A DNA stretch of 64,000 nucleotides. Source: JACMNW01 sp963708425 (GTDB lineage: Bacteria; Pseudomonadota; Alphaproteobacteria; Rhodobacterales; Rhodobacteraceae). This document shows, piece by piece, positions 33,387 through 41,175 of this stretch; position 1 is the first letter of the stretch, and every line of letters begins with the position of its first letter. The stretch spans positions 3,162,001 to 3,226,000 of the forward strand of contig OY970206.1 in the NCBI GenBank assembly GCA_963708425.1. The letters run 5' to 3'. A model generated the notes under the pieces. The model searched no databases, was not told the origin of the DNA, and saw only the letters and a program-made list of their open reading frames with translations. Position numbers and translations under genes: made by a program.

Positions 33387-35005
33387 TGCTTGGCCCGTCA
33401 GGACATACCGACACGTTTTCGCGGGACAATCTGCCACCCGTCGAGGCATGGCCAGAACTGCCAATGGGCAAGCACGTCTACCCCGACTATCTGAACGCCG
33501 CAGTCGAATTGACCGACCGCATGGTCGAACGCGGTTTTGGCGACCACACTGCGCTGATCGGCAATGGTCGCCAGCGCACCTATAAAGAACTGACCGATTG
33601 GTCGAACCGCATCGCCCATGCGTTGGTTGAGGATTACGGTGTAAAGCCCGGAAATCGCGTGCTGATCCGGTCGGCGAACAACCCTGCGATGGTGGCGGCG
33701 TGGTTGGGGGCGACCAAGGCCGGGGCGGTGGTGGTGAACACCATGCCGATGCTGCGGGCCGGGGAACTGACACAGATTGTCGACAAGGCCGAAGTGACGC
33801 ACGCGCTGTGCGATACGCGGCTGATGGAGGAATTGGTAATCTGCGCCAAGGGATCGCGCTATCTGCGGCAGGTGATCGGCTTTGATGGCACGGCCAACCA
33901 TGATGCCGAACTGGACCGCATCGCCTTGTCGAAATCAGTGCGCTTTACGCCACCGCCGACGGGCCGCGATGATGTGGCGCTGCTGGGCTTTACCTCGGGC
34001 ACCACCGGTGCGCCCAAAGCCACAATGCATTTTCACCGCGACCTGCTGATCATCGCCGATGGCTATGCCGCCGAGGTGCTGCGCGTCACGCCCGAGGATA
34101 TCTTTGTCGGATCACCCCCCTTGGCCTTTACTTTCGGCCTAGGTGGCCTCGCGATTTTCCCGCTGCGCTTTGGCGCGGCGGCGGCCTTGCTGGAACAGGC
34201 GACGCCGCCGAACATGATCGACATCATTCAGACCTACAAAGCCACCGTCTGTTTCACCGCGCCAACGGCGTACCGGGTGATGCTGAAGGCGATGGCGGAT
34301 GGGGCTGATCTTTCCAGCCTGCGCGCCGCAGTCAGTGCCGGGGAAACCCTGCCCGCCCCGGTTTATGACGAATGGATAGCCCGCACCGGCAAGCCGATGC
34401 TGGACGGCATTGGTGCCACAGAAATGCTGCACATCTTCCTGACCAACCGTTTTGACGACCACCGCCCCGGCTGCACAGGCCGCCCGGTTGCGGGGTATGA
34501 GGCGCGGATTGTTGATGATTACGGCGCGGAACTGCCGCATGGTGCAGTGGGTCGTTTGGCCATCAAAGGCCCCACCGGATGCCGTTATCTGGCCGATGAC
34601 CGGCAGGCGAAATACGTGCAAAACGGCTGGAACCTGACCGGGGATAGCTTTTGGCAAGACCCGGACGGCTATTTCCACTTCGCCGCGCGCAGCGACGATA
34701 TGATCATCTCATCCGGCTACAACATCGCGGGGCCGGAGGTAGAGGCCGCCCTGCTATCGCACCCCGCTGTGCTGGAATGTGCGGTGATTGGGGTAGCGGA
34801 CGCAGATCGCGGTCAGATCGTGCAGGCGCATGTCGTGCTGATTGCGGGCCATGCGCCCGATGCCGCCATGACGCGGGCGCTGCAAGACCATGTGAAGGCG
34901 GTGATCGCGCCCTACAAATACCCACGTTCGGTGGTGTTTACCGATGCCTTGCCAAAGACGCAGACCGGGAAGATACAGCGGTTCAGGCTGCGCGACGCCC
35001 GTTAG
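33383..35005 (+). CDS. abmG: 2-Aminobenzoate-CoA ligase (benzoate-CoA ligase family)
   Basis: 540 residues of the ANL adenylating family. The P-loop is GFTSGTTGAPKATMHFHRD (from about residue 200), ISAGETLPAPVYDEW-like and GIGATEMLHIF form the aryl-binding region, SDDMIISSGYNIAGPEVE marks the hinge, and PKTQTGKIQRFRLR contains the C-terminal catalytic Lys. Benzoate-type ligases share MLHIFxxNR. It activates free anthranilate with ATP and CoA and so complements the IorAB-like route. It is the last gene of the operon; the next gene is 67 bases away. Confidence 0.85.
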   Translation: MMLGPSGHTDTFSRDNLPPVEAWPELPMGKHVYPDYLNAAVELTDRMVERGFGDHTALIGNGRQRTYKELTDWSNRIAHALVEDYGVKPGNRVLIRSANNPAMVAAWLGATKAGAVVVNTMPMLRAGELTQIVDKAEVTHALCDTRLMEELVICAKGSRYLRQVIGFDGTANHDAELDRIALSKSVRFTPPPTGRDDVALLGFTSGTTGAPKATMHFHRDLLIIADGYAAEVLRVTPEDIFVGSPPLAFTFGLGGLAIFPLRFGAAAALLEQATPPNMIDIIQTYKATVCFTAPTAYRVMLKAMADGADLSSLRAAVSAGETLPAPVYDEWIARTGKPMLDGIGATEMLHIFLTNRFDDHRPGCTGRPVAGYEARIVDDYGAELPHGAVGRLAIKGPTGCRYLADDRQAKYVQNGWNLTGDSFWQDPDGYFHFAARSDDMIISSGYNIAGPEVEAALLSHPAVLECAVIGVADADRGQIVQAHVVLIAGHAPDAAMTRALQDHVKAVIAPYKYPRSVVFTDALPKTQTGKIQRFRLRDAR

Positions 35006-35072
35006 CTCGCATTGACTTGGCGGCATATCGCGGCAATCGTCCGGCCAAAGCGAAACAGGGCAGGGGCCGCCA

Positions 35073-36086
35073 ATGCGCAAGGTTTTCATCACCGGAACGG
35101 CCGGGTTCATCGGTTATCATCTGGCAAAACTGCTGCTGGACGAAGGCTTTATCGTGCATGGCTATGACGGCATGACCGACTATTACGATGTGCGCCTGAA
35201 ACAACGCCGCCACGCGATGCTGGCCCAGACCCCCAACTTCAACGCCACCATCGGCATGCTGGAAGACCACGCCCTGCTGGACGCGACCATCGACCAATTC
35301 GCCCCCGATGTGATCATCCACCTCGCCGCCCAAGCTGGCGTGCGCTACAGCCTTGAGAACCCGCGCGCCTATGTGGATAGCAATGTGGTCGGCACCTTCA
35401 ACGTGATGGAGGCGGCGCGGCGCTTGGGCGTGCAGCACCTGCTGATGGCCTCGACCTCCTCGATCTACGGCGCCAACGAAAAGATGCCGTTTGCGGAAAC
35501 CGACAAGGCCGATAATCAGCTAACTATCTACGCCGCCACCAAAAAAGCGACTGAGAGCATGTCCCACGCCTATGCGCACCTGTGGAACCTGCCAACCACG
35601 ATGTTTAGGTTTTTCACCGTCTACGGCACATGGGGGCGGCCCGACCTTGCCTATTTCAAATTCGTCGATGCCATCCTGAACGACCGGCCGATTGACATCT
35701 ACAACCACGGCGACATGTGGCGCGATTTCACCTCGGTCGATGATCTGGTCCGCGGCATCCGCCTGCTGATCGACGCAGTGCCTGTGCGCCCCTTGCCGGG
35801 AGAAGCGATCCCGGAAGGCGACAGCCTATCCCCCAACGCCCCTTGGCGCGTGGTGAATATCGGCAATTCCGACAAAGTGCGCCTGCTGGATTTTGTCGAG
35901 GTGATCGAGGATGTCCTGGGCAAGAAAGCCATCCGCAACTACATGCCGATGCAGATGGGCGATGTGCCTGCGACATGGGCGGATGCGGGGCTGTTGCAAC
36001 GGCTGACGGGGTATAAGCCGCAGACGAATTTAAGGGATGGGATGGTGAAGTTTGTGGCGTGGTATCGGGAGTATTATGGGAGGTGA
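35073..36086 (+). CDS. NAD-dependent epimerase, UDP-glucuronate 4-epimerase-like
   Basis: 337 residues of the extended SDR family. The NAD site is FITGTAGFIGYHLAKLLLDEG, followed by AAQAGVRYSLENPRAYVDSN, ASTSSIYG and YAATKKATE with catalytic Tyr-Lys. FTVYGTWGRPDLAYFKF and DFTSVDDLV are characteristic of UDP-glucuronate 4-epimerases (CapI/LspL type). These supply galacturonic acid for lipopolysaccharide or capsule. No other polysaccharide gene is nearby, so this appears to be a single-gene unit. Confidence 0.88.
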   Translation: MRKVFITGTAGFIGYHLAKLLLDEGFIVHGYDGMTDYYDVRLKQRRHAMLAQTPNFNATIGMLEDHALLDATIDQFAPDVIIHLAAQAGVRYSLENPRAYVDSNVVGTFNVMEAARRLGVQHLLMASTSSIYGANEKMPFAETDKADNQLTIYAATKKATESMSHAYAHLWNLPTTMFRFFTVYGTWGRPDLAYFKFVDAILNDRPIDIYNHGDMWRDFTSVDDLVRGIRLLIDAVPVRPLPGEAIPEGDSLSPNAPWRVVNIGNSDKVRLLDFVEVIEDVLGKKAIRNYMPMQMGDVPATWADAGLLQRLTGYKPQTNLRDGMVKFVAWYREYYGR

Positions 36087-36273
36087 GGGGGGGGTAAGTC
36101 AGCCCATTCAGTGCAATCGGTTCGTCGAAATTAGAAGATGGACATTGCCCTCTTAGGTTCGGATACTGAAAACTTGGTAGTTTGCATGACTGTATTATTT
36201 GACTCCTCCTGCACCAACTGAACCTTCGTCCAATATTAAACTGTGATGCTTGTCAGGGCACGCCTAGCCAGAT

Positions 36274-37260
36274 ATGATAAGCCTGCAGATTGCGGAGGAT
36301 TTCATAATTTTGGAAGAACGAGAAAAATCACAACCATCTTCAGAAATCGTTTCCCAAGTGAGGCATGCCTTCCTGATATTTCCGGTAAAGGGATTCATTG
36401 AACCTCTTGAAGATTACGAACCTCGTGACCAAACTTTTTCCGAAATTTTGGCTAATGCTATTGATGGCCTTCGTAGCTCTGTAATTGCCTGTGGCTTGCC
36501 TTTCCAACTCGTAACGGACTCTGTTCAACAACGACGGTTTGATCGATTTCATGCTGCGGAGCGCATTCGCGGTTTAAGTTTGGCGGATGATGGATCTGAA
36601 AATACGCCTGAAAATCAAATTCTTGCGCTTTCAACTGCACAGGATAAATTTAAAGACTTTTTGGACAGCGACGATGGCCGAGACTTTATGCGAGATCAGA
36701 TAGTTTTCGAGTTAGAGCGTCGCCTGCGCTCACCAGTAATTGTAGCCGCCGCTCAGGAACTTTTGGTTCAAGCCCTCATTTCTACATGGTCCGTTTTTGA
36801 GAGCTTTGCTCGCGCATTTATCATCTCATGGATCAATGCCGATCCTCAACGTGCCATACCCGTTCTCGCGTCTGCTGATATGAAAGAGTATTTTGGAAAG
36901 CAGGCTGTTGATATTCGGGTGATTGGCGATCATGGCTTTGACTTGAAAAACTCAATGGGTGCAATTCTCTTTAGAGGCAAGCGACTTGATAATCTTGGCG
37001 TCATTCGGAGCACTTTAAAGGCACTTTTCAATGATGGCGGCTTGCAAACTGCACTAGATCAAAAGCTCTGGCAACTGAATCAACGGCGACATTTGTTCGT
37101 ACATAATCGTGGAATTGTTGACAATGACTATCTTAGGCAGACTGGAGATACTGTTTTACTTGGTGAACGGCTAAAGCTAAAGAGCGGGGATATTGAGATT
37201 TACCTCCTTGAAGTACGGGCGGCTATCTTGGCGATATCACGCGCCGCCGATGAACGATAA
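36274..37260 (+). CDS. Hypothetical protein with HEPN-like C-terminal domain
   Basis: 328 residues of unknown function. The middle part contains helices QELLVQALISTWSVFESFARAFIISWIN. Near residue 270, NQRRHLFVHNRGIVDNDYLRQTGD gives an R-x4-H motif, the active-site signature of HEPN ribonucleases found in toxin-antitoxin, abortive-infection and related systems. The gene is visibly AT-richer and uses T/A-ending codons, unlike its neighbours, which suggests recent transfer. No antitoxin or partner gene is adjacent. It is followed by inverted repeats and a terminator. The HEPN assignment is by motif only, and other helical nucleases are possible. Confidence 0.6.
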   Translation: MISLQIAEDFIILEEREKSQPSSEIVSQVRHAFLIFPVKGFIEPLEDYEPRDQTFSEILANAIDGLRSSVIACGLPFQLVTDSVQQRRFDRFHAAERIRGLSLADDGSENTPENQILALSTAQDKFKDFLDSDDGRDFMRDQIVFELERRLRSPVIVAAAQELLVQALISTWSVFESFARAFIISWINADPQRAIPVLASADMKEYFGKQAVDIRVIGDHGFDLKNSMGAILFRGKRLDNLGVIRSTLKALFNDGGLQTALDQKLWQLNQRRHLFVHNRGIVDNDYLRQTGDTVLLGERLKLKSGDIEIYLLEVRAAILAISRAADER

Positions 37261-37277
37261 TAGCGTGCCGTAGAGTA

Positions 37278-37341
37278 GGTGAAACCCACGTTTTGCTGTT
37301 ACAGTCCTTGCTTAACTCAGTTGATCCGCGTGGGTTTCACC
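37278..37341. repeat. 13-bp inverted repeat (palindromic intergenic element)
   Basis: GGTGAAACCCACG (37278-37290) is the exact reverse complement of CGTGGGTTTCACC (37329-37341), with a 38-base loop. GTGGGTTTCACCCACCC-type palindromes are, from memory, frequent intergenic repeats in Rhodobacteraceae. It begins 17 bases after the stop of the HEPN-like gene. Confidence 0.7.
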
Positions 37342-37372
37342 CACCCTGAGCGTTCTGCTTCAGTCTGATCTG

Positions 37373-37396
37373 AAAACGCTGCGGGGCAGCGTTTTT
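37373..37396 (+). terminator. Rho-independent terminator downstream of the HEPN-like gene
   Basis: AAAACGCTGC (37373-37382), loop GGG, GCAGCGTTTT (37386-37395) form a perfect 10-base stem, with five T ending the plus-strand side and four A at the start. The symmetric A/T flanks mean it could also work on the minus strand. Confidence 0.75.
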
Positions 37397-37751
37397 CGGG
37401 CTGTTGTTCATAAGGCCAAAGGCCGTTGGGCAAGGGATGTCGGGCAGCAGACAGCGCTATGGAAATCGGGGCGCGGCTGGCTGGCGGGTGCGCAAGGCGC
37501 GCCTGCCGGGGGCAGTCAGGCGCGACCCGATTTGACGCGTGTCAAATCGGGCAAGACCAGCAGATGATTGCGATAAATTTCATTCATCGTTGGTCGCTTC
37601 CTTGATGGCGCGACAAGCCGACGGCGGCTATCAGACGTTAGGGCCAATCCGTGCGTTACTCCGCCCCAAACCCCTTAACAACCCCTTACCAAAAACCAGA
37701 ATACCCAACTATATCAATATTTTAACCCCCATAACACACGTGTTACCCCGC
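37397..37751. other. Non-coding stretch with tandem hairpins, no convincing gene
   Basis: About 355 bases without a credible reading frame. Two further inverted repeats are adjacent: CGCGCCTG (37498-37505) with CAGGCGCG (37517-37524), and CCCGATTTGAC (37526-37536) with GTCAAATCGGG (37541-37551) around GCGT. The second half becomes A/C-rich (for example around 37670-37745) before the end of the tauC-like gene. No tRNA, integrase or attachment-site pattern was recognised. Confidence 0.6.
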
Positions 37752-39014
37752 TCAAGCCCGCCCTTTCCAGGGCACCAGTTTCTTCTCGGCCATCCGCATC
37801 AGAATATCAATTCCATAGCCGATCACCCCGATCAGAATGATCCCCATCACCACGATATCGGTCAGCTGAAACTTCGAGGCCGCGATGATCATCATCCCGG
37901 CACCTTTCTGCGCCGCGACCAATTCCGCCGCCACAACTGTGCCCCAGCAGACCCCCATCGCGACCCTTGCGCCGGTAAAAATCTCAGGCAGGGAATTCGG
38001 GATGATCACGTGCCGCATGATCTGCCATTTGGAGGCCCCCAAGGAATAGGCGGCGTGAATCTTGGATATCCGCACCCCGGAAACCCCGGCGCGGGCGGCG
38101 ATGACCATGATCCAGAGGGCGGCGAGGAATAAAAGGACGATCTTGCCGGTTTCCCAGATGCCGAACCAGATGATCACCAGCGGGATCAGGGCGAGGGGGG
38201 GGACGGGGCGCATGAATTCTACGATCGGGTCGAACCAGCCGCGGAACCAGCCCGACAGACCCATCGCATAGCCTAGCGGAATGCCAACGATTGAGCCAAG
38301 CGCGAAGCCTGCCAGAACGCGGGTCAGCGAGGCACCGAGGTGTTCCCAAAGGGACGTGTTTTGGTAGCCGTTCTTCGCGATCTCGATAAACCGTGCGACC
38401 ACGGCTTCTGGGGAGGGCAGCCAGATCGGCTCCATCTGCAGACCCTTGCGGGGGGTGAAGTTGAGCGAGCCTTTGGAGGTTAGCACGACTTTGGCATTAT
38501 CGACCGCGATGTCGGTTTCGGCGGTGACGGGCACGCCGTTGATGGCGATGATCGTGGTGCCGTCGCCGTCGTTTTCGACGGGCTTCAGAAGGACAGACCG
38601 CCAAGCTGGCACGACTGCGGCGTCATCCTTGGCGAAGCCATTGCCGGGGGTGACCGTTGGGATGGTGGGCTTCAGGCCGACGTCGTGGACGGAAATGCTG
38701 ACCGTTGCGTCATCGGTTTCACCGGCGGCGTTCTGGGCGGTGTAGGTGAAAGACGTGTCACCCATGAACGGCCCCGGCACGTGGAAGGGGGCGAATTTTG
38801 AGCCAGTGAACGCGCCCCAGACGAGGAAGATCGTGAGGATCGAGATGACCGAGGCGGCGCGATCCGGGGTGATGGCACTTTCATCGCCGAAGGTGACGGT
38901 TTTGAGGCTGGTAAGATCGCGTTTTTCGTTGCGGTTTCGCCAAGCGCGCAGGGCAATCCATGACAGGGTGAACAGGGCGATGTAGCAAACCGCGAGGGTG
39001 ATGCCGCCCATCAT
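37752..39014 (-). CDS. tauC: Taurine ABC transporter permease TauC with extra periplasmic Ig/VCBS-like domain
   Basis: 420 residues against about 260-280 for ordinary TauC. Residues 1-72 contain two helices (GITLAVCYIALFTLSWIAL and VISILTIFLVWGAF). Residues about 75-175 are an inserted soluble segment with FTYTAQNAAGETDDATVSIS, a pattern of VCBS/cadherin-like Ig folds, and a second beta-rich part (TTIIAINGVPVTAETDIAV). The normal permease follows (IWLPSPEAVVARF, then LGASLTRVLAGFALGSIVG, EAA-type loop AAYSLGASKWQIMRHVIIPNSL). The insert should face the periplasm, where the binding protein docks. The gene overlaps tauB by 4 bases. Confidence 0.85.
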   Translation of the reverse strand: MMGGITLAVCYIALFTLSWIALRAWRNRNEKRDLTSLKTVTFGDESAITPDRAASVISILTIFLVWGAFTGSKFAPFHVPGPFMGDTSFTYTAQNAAGETDDATVSISVHDVGLKPTIPTVTPGNGFAKDDAAVVPAWRSVLLKPVENDGDGTTIIAINGVPVTAETDIAVDNAKVVLTSKGSLNFTPRKGLQMEPIWLPSPEAVVARFIEIAKNGYQNTSLWEHLGASLTRVLAGFALGSIVGIPLGYAMGLSGWFRGWFDPIVEFMRPVPPLALIPLVIIWFGIWETGKIVLLFLAALWIMVIAARAGVSGVRISKIHAAYSLGASKWQIMRHVIIPNSLPEIFTGARVAMGVCWGTVVAAELVAAQKGAGMMIIAASKFQLTDIVVMGIILIGVIGYGIDILMRMAEKKLVPWKGRA

Positions 39015-39823
39015 GCCGCACCTTCCTTGCGGCCCATAATCTCTTCTTCCATGCCCCAGATCATTGACAGGATTTCCTCGCGGGTGTCGGCGAAGCCATC
39101 GGATTTCTTGACTTCGCGCAGATCAGCGGCAACGCCGCGTTCGGCGAAGGGCAGTTTGTATTCTTTGAAAATGCGGCCCGGTCGGGGGGCCATAACGACA
39201 AGGCGTTCACCCAGCAGCAGCGCCTCTTCAACCGAATGGGTGATCAAGACAACGGTTTTGCCAGTTTCCTTCCACAGTTTCAGGACGAGGCCCTGCATCT
39301 TTTCCCGGGTCAGCGCGTCGAGCGCGCCGAGGGGTTCATCCATCAGGATAACCTCGGGGTCGTTGGCCAAGCAGCGGGCTAATGCCACGCGCTGCTGCAT
39401 GCCGCCCGACAGTTCGTAGACGGCTTTTTCTTTGAAGTCTTGCAGGCCGACGGTTTCCAGCAGGTGATCGGTGATCTGGTCACGCTTGGTCTTTTCCATG
39501 CCCTTCATGCGGGGGCCGAAATCGACGTTTTGGCGAACGGACATCCATTCGAACAGGGCGCCTTGCTGGAACACCATGCCGCGTTCGGCGCTGGGGCCGG
39601 TGACGCGTTTGCCGTTCAGGGTGACGTGGCCTCCGGTTGGGGCCAGAAAGCCCGCGAGGATGTTGAGAAGGGTGGTTTTGCCGCAGCCGGAGGGGCCGAG
39701 GACGGACAGCAGTTCGCCTTCTTTCAGGGTCAGCGAGACGTTTTGCAGGGCCTGCACGGATGAACCGTTCGGCAGATCAAACCGCATGGAAAGATTGTCG
39801 ATGATCAGTCCGGTCATGGCCAC
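39011..39823 (-). CDS. tauB: Taurine ABC transporter ATP-binding protein TauB
   Basis: 270 residues of the NitT/TauT class. Walker A is GPSGCGKTT, the signature is LSGGMQQRVALARCLANDPEVILMDEPLGALDALTREKMQ including Walker B, and the switch is VVLITHSVEEALLLGERLVVMAPRPGRI, typical of TauB/SsuB. It couples ATP hydrolysis to taurine import with TauA and TauC. Confidence 0.9.
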   Translation of the reverse strand: MAMTGLIIDNLSMRFDLPNGSSVQALQNVSLTLKEGELLSVLGPSGCGKTTLLNILAGFLAPTGGHVTLNGKRVTGPSAERGMVFQQGALFEWMSVRQNVDFGPRMKGMEKTKRDQITDHLLETVGLQDFKEKAVYELSGGMQQRVALARCLANDPEVILMDEPLGALDALTREKMQGLVLKLWKETGKTVVLITHSVEEALLLGERLVVMAPRPGRIFKEYKLPFAERGVAADLREVKKSDGFADTREEILSMIWGMEEEIMGRKEGAA

Positions 39824-39845
39824 TCCGTTATGGTGAACAAGAAAC

Positions 39846-39871
39846 GGGCGGCCCAGTTGGATGGGCCGCCC
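39846..39871 (-). terminator. Hairpin between tauA and tauB
   Basis: GGGCGGCCCA (39846-39855) and TGGGCCGCCC (39862-39871) form a perfect 10-base stem with a 6-base loop. There is no T run, so partial attenuation or RNA stabilisation downstream of tauA is more likely than full termination. Confidence 0.55.
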
Positions 39872-39883
39872 GATACGGAGAGT

Positions 39884-40885
39884 TTACATGGCACCAGCGG
39901 CTGCCAGCGGGCCGGTGTTTACAGTCGCGTCATAGGTTTCGAGTGCTGCCGGGATGTTGCCCGCAGTTTTGAACACGCCTGCAACGCCAGTCATGAAGGT
40001 TTGAGCACCTCCACCGAGCCATTTGGCCGACAGCTGCTCTTCCACCGTTGGAAACACGAAGGTTGCTATGGTTTCTGCGGTGGCCGCTTCGTCCATACCG
40101 GCGTCTTTGGCGATGACGGGCAGCATTTCGGCCTGTTTCGCCGTGTCGGCCCACATTGCGTTGGCATCAGCGGTTACTTTGAGAAACTTTGCCACGAGAT
40201 CAGGATTTTCAGCAACAAATCCAGCGGGGCCGGAGGTGACGTCGAACACCAGGATGCCAAGCTCTTCTTTTTCGGCGCCCGTCAGCAGCACATTGCCGCT
40301 TTCTTTCATGCGACGCAGCGCACCACCCCAGCCGCAGGCCATATCAAGGCCGCCTTGAGCGAAAGCAGCAGCGCCGTCTGGCGGGGCCATATCGACGATT
40401 TCCATCGAAGCGGGATCAACGCCGAAATGTTCCATTTGCTTGAGGAAACCGTAATGTGCCGCAGACCCGATCGGAATGGCGACCTTTTTGCCAGCCAGTT
40501 CGGCGGCGTTGTCTTTGGTGATTTCCAGATCGGTACGCACGACGCAGTTGTCGTTTTCGGCGTAGGACACCGCGACATCGAGGATTTGAAGATCCTGGCC
40601 AGCGGAGGTTGCGACCACGAAGGGCGGCACCCCTTGGCTGACCGACAGGTGCACGTCACCCGAGGCCATTGCAGCGGACATTGCAGTGCCGGTATCGAAC
40701 GAACGCCAGTTGATCTTGACGCCCATTTCCTTTTCGTAGGTGCCCATGACTTTGGCATACTCAAAAGGCATCGGCCATTCGAGGAAATAGGCAACGGTGA
40801 TTTCGTCAAGAGCGAAAGCAGCGTTCGAGCCTGCCAGTAGGGCAAAGCCCGCGACTGCATTCATAAGGATGTTACGTTTGGTCAT
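39884..40885 (-). CDS. tauA: Taurine ABC transporter substrate-binding protein TauA
   Basis: 333 residues with a Sec signal (NILMNAVAGFALLAGSNAAFA, cleavage near residue 25). The mature protein shows EITVAYFLEWPMPFEYAK, GDVHLSVSQGVPPFVVATSAG, NCVVRTDLEITK and AELAGKKVAIPIGSAAHYGFL, the NitT/TauT binding-protein pattern seen in TauA. AAGGAGGAACTG precedes the ATG. It is first gene of the minus-strand tauABC operon, divergent from tpa. Confidence 0.9.
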   Translation of the reverse strand: MTKRNILMNAVAGFALLAGSNAAFALDEITVAYFLEWPMPFEYAKVMGTYEKEMGVKINWRSFDTGTAMSAAMASGDVHLSVSQGVPPFVVATSAGQDLQILDVAVSYAENDNCVVRTDLEITKDNAAELAGKKVAIPIGSAAHYGFLKQMEHFGVDPASMEIVDMAPPDGAAAFAQGGLDMACGWGGALRRMKESGNVLLTGAEKEELGILVFDVTSGPAGFVAENPDLVAKFLKVTADANAMWADTAKQAEMLPVIAKDAGMDEAATAETIATFVFPTVEEQLSAKWLGGGAQTFMTGVAGVFKTAGNIPAALETYDATVNTGPLAAAGAM

Positions 40886-40962
40886 CAGTTCCTCCTTGTT
40901 GATGCGGGTCTTCTGCGAGACGCCGCTTATGGCAATAGAATGAATACGCCATCATTCGCTGC

Positions 40963-40996
40963 ATAGGTCCAGTTCTGCAAGTGGGCATAGCACCAA
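40963..40996 (-). promoter_or_regulatory. Candidate TauR boxes for tauABC
   Basis: On the minus strand CTGGACCTAT (40972-40963) matches the CTGGACYTAA-type box I recall for TauR of Rhodobacter capsulatus at 9 of 10 positions. A weaker copy TTGGTGCTAT (40996-40987) lies 24 bases upstream. Both are in the 5' region of tauA. Confidence 0.5.
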
Positions 40997-41043
40997 GGCA
41001 ATTGATTGCGCGGCGGCCGTGTTTGACCAATAGTATTTGATAA

Positions 41044-41076
41044 CTGGCACTATCAGCGCATCCGCTCTGGCCCTAC
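41044..41076 (+). promoter_or_regulatory. Candidate TauR boxes for tpa operon
   Basis: Direct repeats CTGGCACTAT (41044-41053) and CTGGCCCTAC (41067-41076) start 23 bases apart, the same distance as the two boxes before xsc. They lie about 100 bases upstream of tpa. The match to CTGGACYTAA is partial. Confidence 0.5.
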
Positions 41077-41175
41077 GGTAAGGGCGGACAATCCTTGATG
41101 ATTTGTCATCAACGCAGGTCTATGATGCCTGTTTTGGCATAGCCCCCGAATTCGTGCCCATAAAGGATGCAGACG

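Noticed and set aside
37498..37551. Possible tRNA gene or attachment site
   Set aside because: The two stems do not make a cloverleaf, there is no T-arm consensus or CCA-end region, and no integrase or duplicated tRNA end is present.
37539..38132. Plus-strand frame of 197 codons starting in the gap before tauC
   Set aside because: Most of it is antisense to tauC, its product is His/Pro/Asp-rich without motifs, and the part in the gap lies over the inverted repeats.
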